Positions 1-10,121 are shown, counted from the stretch's first letter. The stretch is DNA of 61,160 bases from an archaeon HR01 (GCA_002898355.1 BEHD01000014.1:1-61160); one strand, 5' to 3'. Translations and numbers: made by a program. The notes: generated by a model not told the origin, from the sequence alone.

Positions 1-2622
1 GGGATTTTCTTTAATGAATCAATTTGATTTTAAGAGCTGCTTCTACGGTATTTTTATTGATTACTTTCAATTCCCTTATGGGATTTTCTTTAATGAATCG
101 GAAGGGAATATGTGGCTTTTTCAAAGATTGTCAAAAAGTCTGATTTCTTTCAATTCCCTTATGGGATTTTCTCTAATGAATCATGCCGAGCTTCTAGCGT
201 TCACAGCTAGCGGTGGGGATTTTCTCTTTCAATTCCCTTATGGGATTTTCTTTAATGAATCACAGCGGTAGAGAATATGCCTGAGGTCCGCGGGGAGCCT
301 CAGGGGACTTTCAATTCCCTTATGGGATTTTCTTTAATGAATCATGCCTGTTCGGTCGAAAACCAATCGTGAGAAAGGATACTGGCTTTCAATTCCCTTA
401 TGGGATTTTCTTTAATGAATCGAGAGAAATATATGGCAAAGTATTTGGCATTAAGCGCAATTGCTTTCAATTCCCTTATGGGATTTTCTTTAATGAATCC
501 TTCACCATTCTCATGGCCAGCTTGTTCGGCTCCTCCTGCCTCCTTTCAATTCCCTTATGGGATTTTCTTTAATGAATCATAACTCAACCCAGCTGAGATG
601 TCAGGGAAGCAGAAAATAAACTTTCAATTCCCTTATGGGATTTTCTTTAATGAATCATGCTGACGGCCGAGGGTAGGAAGCGGGAAGAGCTGGAGAACTT
701 TCAATTCCCTTATGGGATTTTCTTTAATGAATCAGCGGAAACTACATAAGTCAAGTCGTATGTGAGGACTGCCGCCAGCTTTCAATTCCCTTATGGGATT
801 TTCTTTAATGAATCCTGTGATGCTTTGAATGTGTTTGTCTCTGTCTCTGATGCCTTTCAATTCCCTTATGGGATTTTCTTTAATGAATCGGGGGTGAGGG
901 AATGATGTTGTATGTCTTGAATACTTTGATCTTTCAATTCCCTTATGGGATTTTCTTTAATGAATCGGGGGTGAGGGAATGATGTTGTATGTCTTGAATA
1001 CTTTGATCTTTCAATTCCCTTATGGGATTTTCTTTAATGAATCAGATACATGTTTGTTGCTAGCACGAGGGTCGGCAAGACTACTGCTGCTTTCAATTCC
1101 CTTATGGGATTTTCTTTAATGAATCTAAATAGCGTCGCCAATCTCGGCATGGATTTTGTTTATCTTTCAATTCCCTTATGGGATTTTCTTTAATGAATCC
1201 AAGAGGAGGAGGCCGAGGCGTAAGCGGGGTGGCGACTCCTTTCAATTCCCTTATGGGATTTTCTTTAATGAATCCCACCCCGCATCCACGGGCCTCATCC
1301 TTTCGAGGCAGGCCTCTACTTTCAATTCCCTTATGGGATTTTCTTTAATGAATCAATGCTTGCACAGGCCTTCAGAACCGCGGCCTCGGCCGCGGCCGCC
1401 TTTCAATTCCCTTATGGGATTTTCTTTAATGAATCTTGTCACCTTGCCCCCCCTCGTTCGTCCAGTACTTCTATGGCTTTCAATTCCCTTATGGGATTTT
1501 CTTTAATGAATCAACAGACTATATGTTTTAAGTCTGCCTGTGGCTGAGTGTTCTACTTTCAATTCCCTTATGGGATTTTCTTTAATGAATCAAAACCGGC
1601 CGCAGGGTTGGAACCCCAGATGGGGGGTTGGACTTTCAATTCCCTTATGGGATTTTCTTTAATGAATCACGACTGAAGTTAATGTTTATTTTCGCTCGGG
1701 CCACATAATACTTTCAATTCCCTTATGGGATTTTCTTTAATGAATCGATGCACAATACGGCCGCTCGTCTACCGTCCATCTTTGACGCTTTCAATTCCCT
1801 TATGGGATTTTCTTTAATGAATCAGGTCTCCGAGGGCGATGATTATGTCGGGGTTCAGTTCTTTGGCTTTCAATTCCCTTATGGGATTTTCTTTAATGAA
1901 TCCTAGCCTGGTATGCGCCTGTCGGAGGCCAGTAGCCATGCCTACTTTCAATTCCCTTATGGGATTTTCTTTAATGAATCCCTAAACTTTTTTTGTCTAA
2001 ACATTCTTAGATAGCGATTCTTTCAATTCCCTTATGGGATTTTCTTTAATGAATCATCATAGAGCCCATGTTTTGACAAAAGATGAATAGTTGGTTGAGG
2101 CTTTCAATTCCCTTATGGGATTTTCTTTAATGAATCCGGTAGGGTCTATGCTTCTGTTGTATCCATGTTTAAGCCTCAGCCCTTTCAATTCCCTTATGGG
2201 ATTTTCTTTAATGAATCAAGATGTATCTCTACTTTCTGCAGAATCATAGAACACCCACGCCTGACTTTCAATTCCCTTATGGGATTTTCTTTAATGAATC
2301 ACACAATAACGTATTCATCTGGCATGGGTTTCAGGTGGACTTTCAATTCCCTTATGGGATTTTCTTTAATGAATCATCTCCAGCTCCCCCTCCACCTCTG
2401 CAGTAGAGGTGGGCAACCTTTCAATTCCCTTATGGGATTTTCTTTAATGAATCAATATGTTGTTACTACTATGTTAAGCCAAAGGGAGCTTGAGGAACTA
2501 GTAGAACTTTCAATTCCCTTATGGGATTTTCTTTAATGAATCAGATTTAGTTCCAATAGAAGAGATTAGGCGTGGAATGTATAATTCTTTCAATTCCCTT
2601 ATGGGATTTTCTTTAATGAATC
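1..2622 (-). CRISPR. CRISPR array, 34 repeats (first partial), 33 spacers
   Basis: A 36-nt repeat recurs almost perfectly. The first copy is cut at the window start (1-20); full copies begin at 64, 147, 226, 308 and so on, and the last is 2587-2622. Spacers are 38-53 nt. On the minus strand the repeat begins GATTCATTAAAG and ends ATTGAAAG, the classic archaeal 8-nt crRNA 5' tag, so the array is read right to left. It holds a short palindrome, TCCC-TTAT-GGGA. One repeat (147-182) carries a single T-to-C change. The spacers at 890-930 and 967-1007 are identical. The array continues beyond the left edge, so its true length is unknown. The type III-D-like operon on its right points towards it. 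Confidence 0.98.
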
Positions 2623-2791
2623 CGTTCTTTCTTCTGGGGTTTTTGGCTTCTCCAAGCCGGTTTGTCCCACCACCTCCCGATTATCTTATTTCTGCACATG
2701 CCTTTATAAAGGTCATCCCTTATAAACATTTCCCAAAACCCAAAGGATACACCACTCCAAACTTACCCCAAAGAAATCCATACACAGGCCA
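2623..2791 (-). promoter_or_regulatory. CRISPR leader and promoter
   Basis: This 169-nt stretch lies between the leader-proximal repeat and the stop codon of the last cas gene. It has no convincing ORF. Read on the minus strand it holds two TATA-like boxes, one around 2717-2726 (GTTTATAAG) and one at 2701-2712 (CCTTTATAAAGG, itself a palindrome). A start about 25 nt beyond the second box would fall near 2675, before the first repeat at 2622. The orientation agrees with the repeat's ATTGAAAG end. Calling it the leader is inference from position and repeat direction. Confidence 0.7.
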
Positions 2792-3796
2792 TCAAAGCTC
2801 CCCCCTCAGCCACGAAACCGCCTGATTAATATCTAAAGAGCCAGCCTGCTTGAACGGGTCCGCCAACACAGCTCCATACACATCCTTGCCTTTACCCAGC
2901 TCCCAGACCCAGAACCGGGCATCTCTAAGCTCCATAAGCCCTAAACCAACACTCTTCCTCCCACCTATCTGAAGTCCCAACTCCTTCAACCACTCCAGGA
3001 CACCTGCAAAAAGCCTGGAGTCAGTCTGGCCTGGAGAGAGGTTATCCGCAACCAACATAAGCCGAGCCTCGGTACCAGCGGGGACAACCTCGGTGAAGTA
3101 GAGAACATCTTCCTGAGCCCTGCCACTCTTCCTGTCTATCCCAACACCAGGCCTCTCCTCCACACCCACAGACCCAAGCACCGTATCCATAAACCTCAAC
3201 TTCCCAGACAAAACACCATTACCAAGCAGAGAACCTATAGGACACCTACACGCCAAATAATCCTCAAACAGCTTAGACACAACATTTTCATCCTTTATCT
3301 TGAGCCCCGCCACAATTCTATCATCCTCCCCCTCCCCCGGGAAAAGTCTGTATCCGATGTCAACCATCATCGAAAGCTCCTCACCCCAACTTCCCAGAGA
3401 CGACGCACTAAAAGACTGCAGCTGGCTACGAAGATTCTCCACAAATACCTCACGTATCCCGTTATACTCAGTCCGCAAAATCTCAACATCCAAACCGCCA
3501 GTAAACTTTGCTATATGCCTCTCATCCCACCTGTAGCCAACACCTCCAGGACCTTCAGAGTAACATAAGACAGCAAGCCGCTCAACCCCGCTCAAAACAG
3601 AAACCATGCTCCTAGCCAGAAGCTCAGCTATATTCCTGAACGCACCCTTCCACGTGGACGCAGGGATGACGACGTTGCCGTCGAATCTCAGCAGCCCTCT
3701 CCCCGCACCAAACTCACCCGATCCAATGTGAAGCGGCTCAGCCAAAACAAATCTGAGCTCGCCGACTGCCTTGTATCTAAGATGGCTAAGATGCAG
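2792..3796 (-). CDS. RAMP (Cas7/Csm-like) protein of type III CRISPR complex
   Basis: This is a RAMP-superfamily protein, presumably a backbone or capping subunit of the crRNA-guided complex. Near the N terminus it has LHIGSG, then IPASTWKGAFR, the Cas7-type glycine-rich loop, and near the C terminus GGRKSVGLGLMEL. The other Cas7 paralogues here have C-x2-C-x2-FG; this one has CRCPIGSLLGNG. No aspartate sits where Csm3 places its RNase residue, so it may not cut target RNA. There is no ATG, GTG or TTG between the upstream stop and the first strand. I chose CTG at 3796, preceded by GGGGGTG; TTG at 3853 is the alternative but overlaps csx10 by 68 nt. It is the last gene of the operon, next to the leader. 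Confidence 0.75.
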   Translation of the reverse strand: MHLSHLRYKAVGELRFVLAEPLHIGSGEFGAGRGLLRFDGNVVIPASTWKGAFRNIAELLARSMVSVLSGVERLAVLCYSEGPGGVGYRWDERHIAKFTGGLDVEILRTEYNGIREVFVENLRSQLQSFSASSLGSWGEELSMMVDIGYRLFPGEGEDDRIVAGLKIKDENVVSKLFEDYLACRCPIGSLLGNGVLSGKLRFMDTVLGSVGVEERPGVGIDRKSGRAQEDVLYFTEVVPAGTEARLMLVADNLSPGQTDSRLFAGVLEWLKELGLQIGGRKSVGLGLMELRDARFWVWELGKGKDVYGAVLADPFKQAGSLDINQAVSWLRGEL

Positions 3797-4886
3797 AGTC
3801 CAACACCCCCACAGGAACCAATAAATTGAACCCAGCCAACACGCTCTCGCCAACCTGTGTCAATACTCCTACGCTGCTGAGGGCCGCCAGCCCCGCTGAG
3901 CAGTCAGCGTTAACAGCCTCTATCCTACCGTAGAGAAGAGAGCCATGCACCCTGCTCAAAACCCTAGGCCTATACACTCCCCGAGCCATATCCCATCCAC
4001 CACTCATCCAAGCCGTCCGACCATATACACGCTCAATCCTAACCACACCCGAAGACACCATACCCACCCTACCAGCCAGAGAACCCAAATCAATAGACCT
4101 TGGATACGTCCCACCACCGTCACCTACTGTGGGAGAGAGAGCATAAAACAGCACATAACCATCCACATCCACTCCATCCATCGGCCTTTTCCCCGCCACA
4201 GTGAGAGAGACCCTGCCAAAACCCCTCGAAGCTCCACGGCCAATCCTAAGGACCAGCCCACCGGCGGGAAACTCGACATCGTCCGGAGCAGCTATTGTAG
4301 CCCAATACTCGTTACCAGGGGATAAGGCCTCGTAGGAGTAGAGAAGCCCCCTTACACCGGACCCCCTCCCCTTACTGATGGCGACCGAGATTGACTGCAA
4401 AACATCAACATCTTTCTTCTCTTTTTGACCGCCGTCGGGCAGCTCCAAAACACCCTCCCGCCTTATCTGTACGAAATCTCCGGGATGAATGGCTTTAAGC
4501 GCCCTATGACCACTCTGACACTCAACAGCTATTTCCGGCTCCTTTCCAGACCTCAGCACCTCCTCCAAATCACGGAGATTAGTGTAACCTACTATCACTT
4601 CACATCTCTTACAACGCTGAAGGAAGGGCGGAGCAGGAAAGAGACGAAGCCCACCCCTAAACGGGTAGGCAGGTGAGGCCACCAACTCAGGGGTCTTCGA
4701 CTCTCGCTCAATGCGTTGACGGTCAAACACACCCTCGCGGTAGAGAGCCGTTATCACAGCCCCCCGCAAGGTCGTGGAGGGAATATATCGAAGCGGGGCA
4801 GCGAAACCCGCAGATGTCCTCCTCCTCACTAAAACCATAGGACTCTCCGTCTTCAACCTGACATCCCAGACCCTCAAGTCAAACAT
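3786..4886 (-). CDS. csx10: Csx10-like RAMP protein (Cas5-group), type III-D
   Basis: This 366-residue RAMP protein fits the Csx10 (Cas5-group) subunit that defines type III-D and caps the crRNA 5' tag end of the complex. The N-terminal strand is followed by YIPSTTLRGAV. A probable zinc site follows (CKRC, then CQSGH), and a glycine-rich loop, IGRGASRGFGRV, lies past the middle. The ATG at 4886 is well supported: GGAGGGG lies just upstream, and it overlaps the preceding stop by 8 nt. An upstream start at 4910 is less likely. Csx10 is assigned from length, zinc site and the company of Cas10 plus several Cas7 paralogues; a divergent Csm4 is the alternative. Confidence 0.65.
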   Translation of the reverse strand: MFDLRVWDVRLKTESPMVLVRRRTSAGFAAPLRYIPSTTLRGAVITALYREGVFDRQRIERESKTPELVASPAYPFRGGLRLFPAPPFLQRCKRCEVIVGYTNLRDLEEVLRSGKEPEIAVECQSGHRALKAIHPGDFVQIRREGVLELPDGGQKEKKDVDVLQSISVAISKGRGSGVRGLLYSYEALSPGNEYWATIAAPDDVEFPAGGLVLRIGRGASRGFGRVSLTVAGKRPMDGVDVDGYVLFYALSPTVGDGGGTYPRSIDLGSLAGRVGMVSSGVVRIERVYGRTAWMSGGWDMARGVYRPRVLSRVHGSLLYGRIEAVNADCSAGLAALSSVGVLTQVGESVLAGFNLLVPVGVLDSAS

Positions 4887-5556
4887 CACCCCTCCAAAGC
4901 CAATCCTCAAGCCCCCTCAAAAGCCCATGCCACGTAAGCTCCAAATCATCTCTCAGCGCCGATGTCTCTTCCAGCCTAACGTCTATAGCAGACCTCCTCC
5001 CAAACCTATCCATCCTCAGCTCCGCAAAAGCCAAGAGCAGAAGAGGTAGAAGCCCCCTCACCTCATCAGAGTAAAATATCTTTCCAACGAAATCAACCCC
5101 CCAGATGACCTCAGACTTGTAGAGACCGCCTTTCATAGCATTCAAAGCGTCATCACGGAGCTTCACCCGTGTGATAACCGCAGGGCTTCCACCCTGAGGA
5201 ATCAAGTCTTCGAAGAAGATGTTGGGTGAGCTGGTCCTGCCCGGCGAGCCGAAAAGCCTACAGACGCTACACTCTTCAAAACTACCGTCAGTTCTCCTAT
5301 GGGCCATAGCTATCAGAGCAGGGTCCACCTGACCACACGAGGTAAACCGACCAACATTGTAGGCGGCCGCTACCCTGCTGGCAGCTGATCTCAGCGAGCC
5401 CTTCAAACTCGAAGCCGGGATATAGAGCTCAGCATCCCCAAGCCTCTCACGCCTATAAAGTCTAGCGAATGTTACATCAGCACCCATGGCAGCGGGATGA
5501 GACCCTCCAACAGTTAAGAAACCAGCCGGCCTAACCCTTACACCAAACCCCTTCAT
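4879..5556 (-). CDS. csm3: Csm3-like Cas7 RAMP protein
   Basis: A 225-residue Cas7-family backbone subunit. It has LTVGGS near residue 15, an aspartate at residue 27 where Csm3/Cmr4 carry the target-RNA-cleaving Asp, IPASSLKG at 46-53, CSVCRLFG in the middle and RFGRRSAID near the end. It is therefore a candidate slicer subunit; this is inferred from motif position, not shown. The ATG at 5556 overlaps the cas10 stop by 4 nt and has GGTGG upstream, so translation is probably coupled. In Sulfolobus type III-D complexes several different Cas7 paralogues share one complex, and this locus looks the same. Confidence 0.82.
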   Translation of the reverse strand: MKGFGVRVRPAGFLTVGGSHPAAMGADVTFARLYRRERLGDAELYIPASSLKGSLRSAASRVAAAYNVGRFTSCGQVDPALIAMAHRRTDGSFEECSVCRLFGSPGRTSSPNIFFEDLIPQGGSPAVITRVKLRDDALNAMKGGLYKSEVIWGVDFVGKIFYSDEVRGLLPLLLLAFAELRMDRFGRRSAIDVRLEETSALRDDLELTWHGLLRGLEDWLWRGDV

Positions 5557-8270
5557 ATTATCCCACCACCCAAAAACTTTATGAGAAGATTCACCTCCAA
5601 AAGAGGAAAGACCATCTCGGCTTCATTCGCAGAGCCGGCGAGAGACAACTTCAACAAGTCCTCCAAAATCTCATAGGACCTTCCCTTCTCATCAACCTCT
5701 TTGGACTTAGGTTTCTGCAGGAGACTTTTCATCCTGTTCACATGCAGGACTAGGATTCTTGACTTCCTTGCACCATGCAGGACAGTTCTCGACACACTCA
5801 CCGTCTCGATGATGGAGCTTCTAATCTCTTTCAACATGCGCTGCTCATCATTTTCTTCTTTTCTAGACGTAGAGAAAGCTGTTTTGAATAACTCCCTTGT
5901 ATCCGTAGGTAGCTTGAGAGCTTTGAGAAATTCCTTCAACGATAAGCGGCCATAATTATCTGAAAGGCTGAGAGGCTGCACGGCAACCCCCTCTCTATAT
6001 GATGTGTAGAGCCTAGACAGGGTCGATGAGCCTGAGAGCACACCGCCTTCGATGTAGTCGAAGGCTATTCCACCCGTATCAGGCATATTACGTCCGATTT
6101 TTTTCTTGGCCTCATCCAACAGCTTAGTAGCGGCGTCGATTAATGCCCAGATGTCGTGCTCGGGGGGTGCCGCCGCAACCCCTGCGCTCAAGGCCCTAAC
6201 CCCTCCCAGCTCCCTGTAAAAATTTTGGTAGATACTGTAGGCTATGGGTAGGGCGCACCAGCTTGGGCATATTATGAGGGCGTCGTCTCCCCCCTCATAC
6301 ATCAGCCCTAGGAAAAATGATGAAACAGCCCTCTCCGGGTCGTTTGGCTGCCTGTAGCTTGATAGCTCAACACCTGAATACAAGTCCGCCGCAGCCCTCT
6401 CTAAAGCGGTTTTAAGAGCCATGTCTACCCGCGCACTCCTCTCAATGGCATCGCTCAGCGACAGAGCCCCGGCGAAAAACTCCCCCATGAGATTTCCGTC
6501 CACCTTAATCACCGCGAGGTTTCTCTTTCTCTCATCCAGCTGCAGCGTGGCATGGGGGTGGCCAGCAATCAAATACATAACGTCACCCCTAGCTATATCT
6601 CCGTATTCACTGTCGAAACATTTTCTGGGAATTATTTCATTCCCTTTGCCGGTGTCCAGCCCAAGCCTGAAGCCCCTTTCCCACTTGTTCCTGAAATGTA
6701 TTTCACTCCCTAACTTGTGAAGCTTCTCGCAGAGCGAGCAATACCTACTATTAACTATCCTAGACGAGCTGTAGCAAAGTTCGCAAAAGTCTGGAGTGGT
6801 TATACCCATACTGACTATCTCTACACATTTTCCTCTAGGCTCATGGGTTAGCTTCTCATAACTCATCCGCGCAGCAAGCTGTCCGCTATCGTAATAGTAG
6901 TCACCTGTAAAATCCGTTGAAGCGAAGTATGCGGCCAGCCCCACCTCCCCGAGTAAACTGGCTATTTCATCATCCCAGAGAGCATGCAGCATACCAGCTA
7001 CACCATCAGGCAGTAGAAGAGTCAAGGACCCGCCGCTCATCACGAGGTAGGATTCTAGAGGAACCCAGTAGCCCTGGTCATCGAGGACAGATTGTATAAG
7101 GAGCGGTAGATGAGCAAGCGTCACGGAATCCACAACGAGGCTGGAGGCCGCCACAGAACGGAGGTCCCTTGTCCTAGAAATGAATTCCTGGATTGCTCCT
7201 AGGTCTACTAGGGCGATGCGCAGGCCTTCACCAGCTCTGTTATCTCTCCTCCCTATGTCAATCTTTTTTTCCAAACCTATTGAAGATTTAAAAAGGTCCT
7301 CAGCCACTTCCTCACTCAGTATCCGCATGTGGTCTGGCTCGAGTTTTCTCCAAAAATCCCACGCCTTCTCCCCTGACCCATACCCGATATCCGGGTCTAG
7401 GCGTTCATTCCTTAATCTCGGGTCCACCAGTTCCCTGCGTAGATATGAGAGCCTGTCCGAGGAAGATGCAAGCATGTCTGCTTTCTGCAGGATACTGGAT
7501 TGGCTGGTCGAAGCCAAGACGTGGTGCTGAGCTATGTATTCCCTAAGCTCTACGACTGTGGCGTCGTCCAGGACCCCTCCCAGAATATCTTCTAGGATTT
7601 CTGGTGCTAGCTTGTAGTGTTCCCTGAAGTTGAATGGCTTGGAGATGTCGTGGAAGATTGCCGCCAATCTCAGCTTAGCAGCCTCCTCCCTACCGAGCCC
7701 ATCGTTAATCGCCAACCCCCAAGATATCGCAGATGTGACGAGGAGGTGTGGGATTAGGCCGGATGTATTGTACAGAGGCCGTGTGTCGGCAGGCAGCGAG
7801 AACCAAAGCCTCTCAATCTCAGCACCGCTACTGAATTCCTTAACCCTATCATAGAGTTTTTTCGCCACGTCCATAATGTTTTCGATGAAGGATACTGGGT
7901 CGCATCGGAATAGTCTCCTAGTTTCTGGGTAGTAGAACCGTGCAGCGGCGTAATATATGAGCGGGGATGGGGCAAGGCCCATTAAAGGGTCTCTGAGCAG
8001 CGGTATCCTGAAATAGCTAGTTATGGCATCACCGAAAAGTTCATAGGTTCTGTACCGTCTTTCATCACCTGTCAACTTTTCTACAATAGGTCGGGCGCAG
8101 AGATAGACCTGTTCCACAAACCCCTTCATCGATAAAAGGGCCCTCTCCCACTGATTCACTACCTGCTCGTTCATCTCTTTACAATGGACTTTTTTCTCCC
8201 CTTCAAGGAAGGGAATGATATTAGCCTTGTAGACAGGGAATCCCGGGCTTACATATCCGAACCTGCTCAA
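5553..8270 (-). CDS. cas10: Cas10, large subunit of type III CRISPR complex
   Basis: A 905-residue Cas10. It has an HD nuclease-like domain around residues 170-300 (FHDISKP with H207/D208, QHH at 248-250, KAD at 263-265), a palm-like segment with VKVDGNL near 588, a treble-clef-like zinc site (C496, C499, C511, C514), and the second palm domain with an intact GGDD at 660-663. Cas10 proteins with GGDD make cyclic oligoadenylates from ATP on target-RNA binding, and HD-containing ones can cut ssDNA. Both activities are predicted here. The start is a TTG that overlaps the previous stop (TTGA), which suggests coupling. It lies mid-operon between Cas7 paralogues. Confidence 0.95.
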   Translation of the reverse strand: MSRFGYVSPGFPVYKANIIPFLEGEKKVHCKEMNEQVVNQWERALLSMKGFVEQVYLCARPIVEKLTGDERRYRTYELFGDAITSYFRIPLLRDPLMGLAPSPLIYYAAARFYYPETRRLFRCDPVSFIENIMDVAKKLYDRVKEFSSGAEIERLWFSLPADTRPLYNTSGLIPHLLVTSAISWGLAINDGLGREEAAKLRLAAIFHDISKPFNFREHYKLAPEILEDILGGVLDDATVVELREYIAQHHVLASTSQSSILQKADMLASSSDRLSYLRRELVDPRLRNERLDPDIGYGSGEKAWDFWRKLEPDHMRILSEEVAEDLFKSSIGLEKKIDIGRRDNRAGEGLRIALVDLGAIQEFISRTRDLRSVAASSLVVDSVTLAHLPLLIQSVLDDQGYWVPLESYLVMSGGSLTLLLPDGVAGMLHALWDDEIASLLGEVGLAAYFASTDFTGDYYYDSGQLAARMSYEKLTHEPRGKCVEIVSMGITTPDFCELCYSSSRIVNSRYCSLCEKLHKLGSEIHFRNKWERGFRLGLDTGKGNEIIPRKCFDSEYGDIARGDVMYLIAGHPHATLQLDERKRNLAVIKVDGNLMGEFFAGALSLSDAIERSARVDMALKTALERAAADLYSGVELSSYRQPNDPERAVSSFFLGLMYEGGDDALIICPSWCALPIAYSIYQNFYRELGGVRALSAGVAAAPPEHDIWALIDAATKLLDEAKKKIGRNMPDTGGIAFDYIEGGVLSGSSTLSRLYTSYREGVAVQPLSLSDNYGRLSLKEFLKALKLPTDTRELFKTAFSTSRKEENDEQRMLKEIRSSIIETVSVSRTVLHGARKSRILVLHVNRMKSLLQKPKSKEVDEKGRSYEILEDLLKLSLAGSANEAEMVFPLLEVNLLIKFLGGGII

Positions 8271-9145
8271 CGCTTAGCTACCTCCTCCACAACTCTGAGC
8301 CCGCCGCCATATTCCTCCCTAGCGGCTCTGAGGACTTCTCTAACCGTTCTTTCTAGCTCACCGCCTTCTATGCTTGTCCCCGGACTAAGATTGAACAGCG
8401 GCTCCGAGACATTAGAAATACTGAGGGAGTTGACAATGTATCTAACTTTCCCGATAGGCCTGCCGCCTGCTGAGCCTACGTACTTGAGCCTGCCAAGCAT
8501 CACAGCCCTCCCCATTACACCGTCTGTCAACCCCATCCCATGCAGCAGTAGCCCGATCTCATGAGGTTTGAGGTTACTGAAGGTTACGATTCCCTTGAAC
8601 CTAGACCCCTTGGGAGCTACCACAAGTCTTAATCCAGGCCGTACGTCTAACTTCTCGAGATCAACTTTGTCACCCACGAAGTCTCCGAACAGTACTAGGC
8701 TTCTCAGCCCGGCTGTTCCGAAGATATCACATACTAGACAGACCTTATCTCCTTTCGTCAGGTCGCATGGAGGCCACCGGTCTTCAGAGAGCACCTGCCC
8801 CCATATACTCCTATGCCGCCATGCTCTAAGACTTCGGGCCATGTTCGGCGGCGAAGCCCTTATAAAACATGATCTGGCCTGTCCGTTCCGGCTTACTAGG
8901 CTCAGCTCAATCCTAGAGCGGACATTACCCTTAACACTTGAGCCGGGTATGCATGGTTTACCCCCAACTGAAGAAAAGCTTTTGTGTTCGGTCCATATTC
9001 TATTCGAAAGTTTCTGGGCAGCGGCCTCGAACCCACCGGTCTTAACCAGCCTCTCCAGCTCCTCAGGCTTAGGTATTCCGCCAAACTCCTCGGACCCCGC
9101 ACCTATGTGGATAGACTCCACGGCCTCTATCGTGACGCCCAACAT
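8267..9145 (-). CDS. Cas7/Csm-like RAMP protein with N-terminal insertion
   Basis: A RAMP protein starting with a typical first strand, VTIEAVESIHIGAGS. A long insertion of about 40 residues precedes CIPGSSVKGNVR, where other Cas7 proteins have a short loop. The middle carries CLVCDIFGTAGL, the C-x2-C-x2-FG motif shared with its neighbours. No acidic residue is obvious at the Csm3 catalytic position, so it may be a structural or capping (Csm5-like) subunit. I chose ATG 9145. ATG 9289 would overlap the upstream gene by 86 nt, and GTG 9166 is also possible. It ends in a 4-nt TTGA overlap with cas10. Confidence 0.78.
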   Translation of the reverse strand: MLGVTIEAVESIHIGAGSEEFGGIPKPEELERLVKTGGFEAAAQKLSNRIWTEHKSFSSVGGKPCIPGSSVKGNVRSRIELSLVSRNGQARSCFIRASPPNMARSLRAWRHRSIWGQVLSEDRWPPCDLTKGDKVCLVCDIFGTAGLRSLVLFGDFVGDKVDLEKLDVRPGLRLVVAPKGSRFKGIVTFSNLKPHEIGLLLHGMGLTDGVMGRAVMLGRLKYVGSAGGRPIGKVRYIVNSLSISNVSEPLFNLSPGTSIEGGELERTVREVLRAAREEYGGGLRVVEEVAKR

Positions 9146-9203
9146 ACCCGTGATTCCGTCGGCCACATTGCGTGGTCTAGGCGGACCTCTGACGACATTG
9201 ACT

Positions 9204-10121
9204 TTAAGAGAGCTTGACAGAGTCCCAGACCTCCTCAAACTTTTTGAGGGCTTTCCAGGCTTCCTCCTTGCTGGCGGTGTAGTAGCCATTATCCTGAGAC
9301 ACTATATTGCTCAGGTCGACAGGCTTATCGGTGTCTGGCTCAAGGGGGTCTAGAACTTTTCCGGCACCGACGTAATCCATGTATCTCAGGGTTAGGCTCT
9401 CGAGCTTTACCTGGCCGAAGCCCCTCGTCTTGAATCCGCCAACCCTCAGCTCACCGTTATTAAGAATGGTGATTGTCCTAGCAAGCATGCCGACTGCGTA
9501 GTTGGGTAGGTTCCTAAACCTCAGTGAGAAGCTGAACCTCGCACCAGGCTCTACATACTCGACCTGGTACAGGGAGTCTCCGAAGACTGCCCCTGTCCTC
9601 CTGTCTATTGCTATGCCCGTCCTCACACCATAGTGAGCGTCGCTGAGTAGATAAGCATCTGAGAAAGAAATCCTCCCAGCGTAGGATGGAGCGCCGAAGA
9701 CCTTGCAGAGGAGACATGCGTTATGAAAGAATAGCTCCATCGCCTCTTTGCTATTCCTTGTCCTCAGCTTGGTTTGCACAGCTGTATGTAGCGTGACGCC
9801 TTCCGCAGTCTTCCTAATGTCCATGCAGGTATTTTTCGTCAAGCCACTGCATGGCTCTACACGTGGATTCTTCATCCTCACAAGCGTCTCGCACTGACTC
9901 CTGAAAAGACCTTTGAAGCTGGACCCGGGTATATATGCCTCCAGTCTCCCCTCCCTACGGATTCTGATGACCGCCAAATCGACAATCGACCCTAGGGGAG
10001 GCTCCCTCCCGCTCCCGATTCTTAATGGAGAGAGGTTGACGAGTTCGGCTTCTAGTGAGAACCCGCGTAGGAGAGTCACTCCAGAGGTCCAGTACGTCGA
10101 CACGTTAAAGCTCACCGTCAT
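9204..10121 (-). CDS. csm3: Csm3-like Cas7 RAMP protein, predicted slicer
   Basis: A 305-residue Cas7-family subunit. LRIGSGRE at 33-40 is followed by SIVDLAVIR with Asp48 at the expected Csm3 RNase position, IPGSSFKG at 64-71, CLLCKVFGAPSYAGR in the middle and GGFKTRGFGQVKL towards the end. It is the best catalytic Cas7 candidate here because both surrounding motifs are canonical. It overlaps the upstream paralogue (10105-10815) by 17 nt. The two share the LR(I/V)G-GRE-PLGS pattern and probably arose by duplication. Confidence 0.85.
   Translation of the reverse strand: MTVSFNVSTYWTSGVTLLRGFSLEAELVNLSPLRIGSGREPPLGSIVDLAVIRIRREGRLEAYIPGSSFKGLFRSQCETLVRMKNPRVEPCSGLTKNTCMDIRKTAEGVTLHTAVQTKLRTRNSKEAMELFFHNACLLCKVFGAPSYAGRISFSDAYLLSDAHYGVRTGIAIDRRTGAVFGDSLYQVEYVEPGARFSFSLRFRNLPNYAVGMLARTITILNNGELRVGGFKTRGFGQVKLESLTLRYMDYVGAGKVLDPLEPDTDKPVDLSNIVSQDNGYYTASKEEAWKALKKFEEVWDSVKLS

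Noticed and set aside
14-2582. Many overlapping plus-strand frames with a repeated FQFPYGIFFNES-type peptide
   Set aside because: The 36-nt CRISPR repeat is a multiple of three and stays open in this frame; these are not proteins.
2577-2825. Plus-strand frame of 82 codons across the leader
   Set aside because: It begins in a CRISPR repeat, runs across the leader and overlaps the cas operon; no start signal supports it.
8267-9289. Longer start (ATG 9289) for the Cas7-like gene
   Set aside because: It would overlap the preceding gene by 86 nt and adds a basic, RAMP-unlike stretch.
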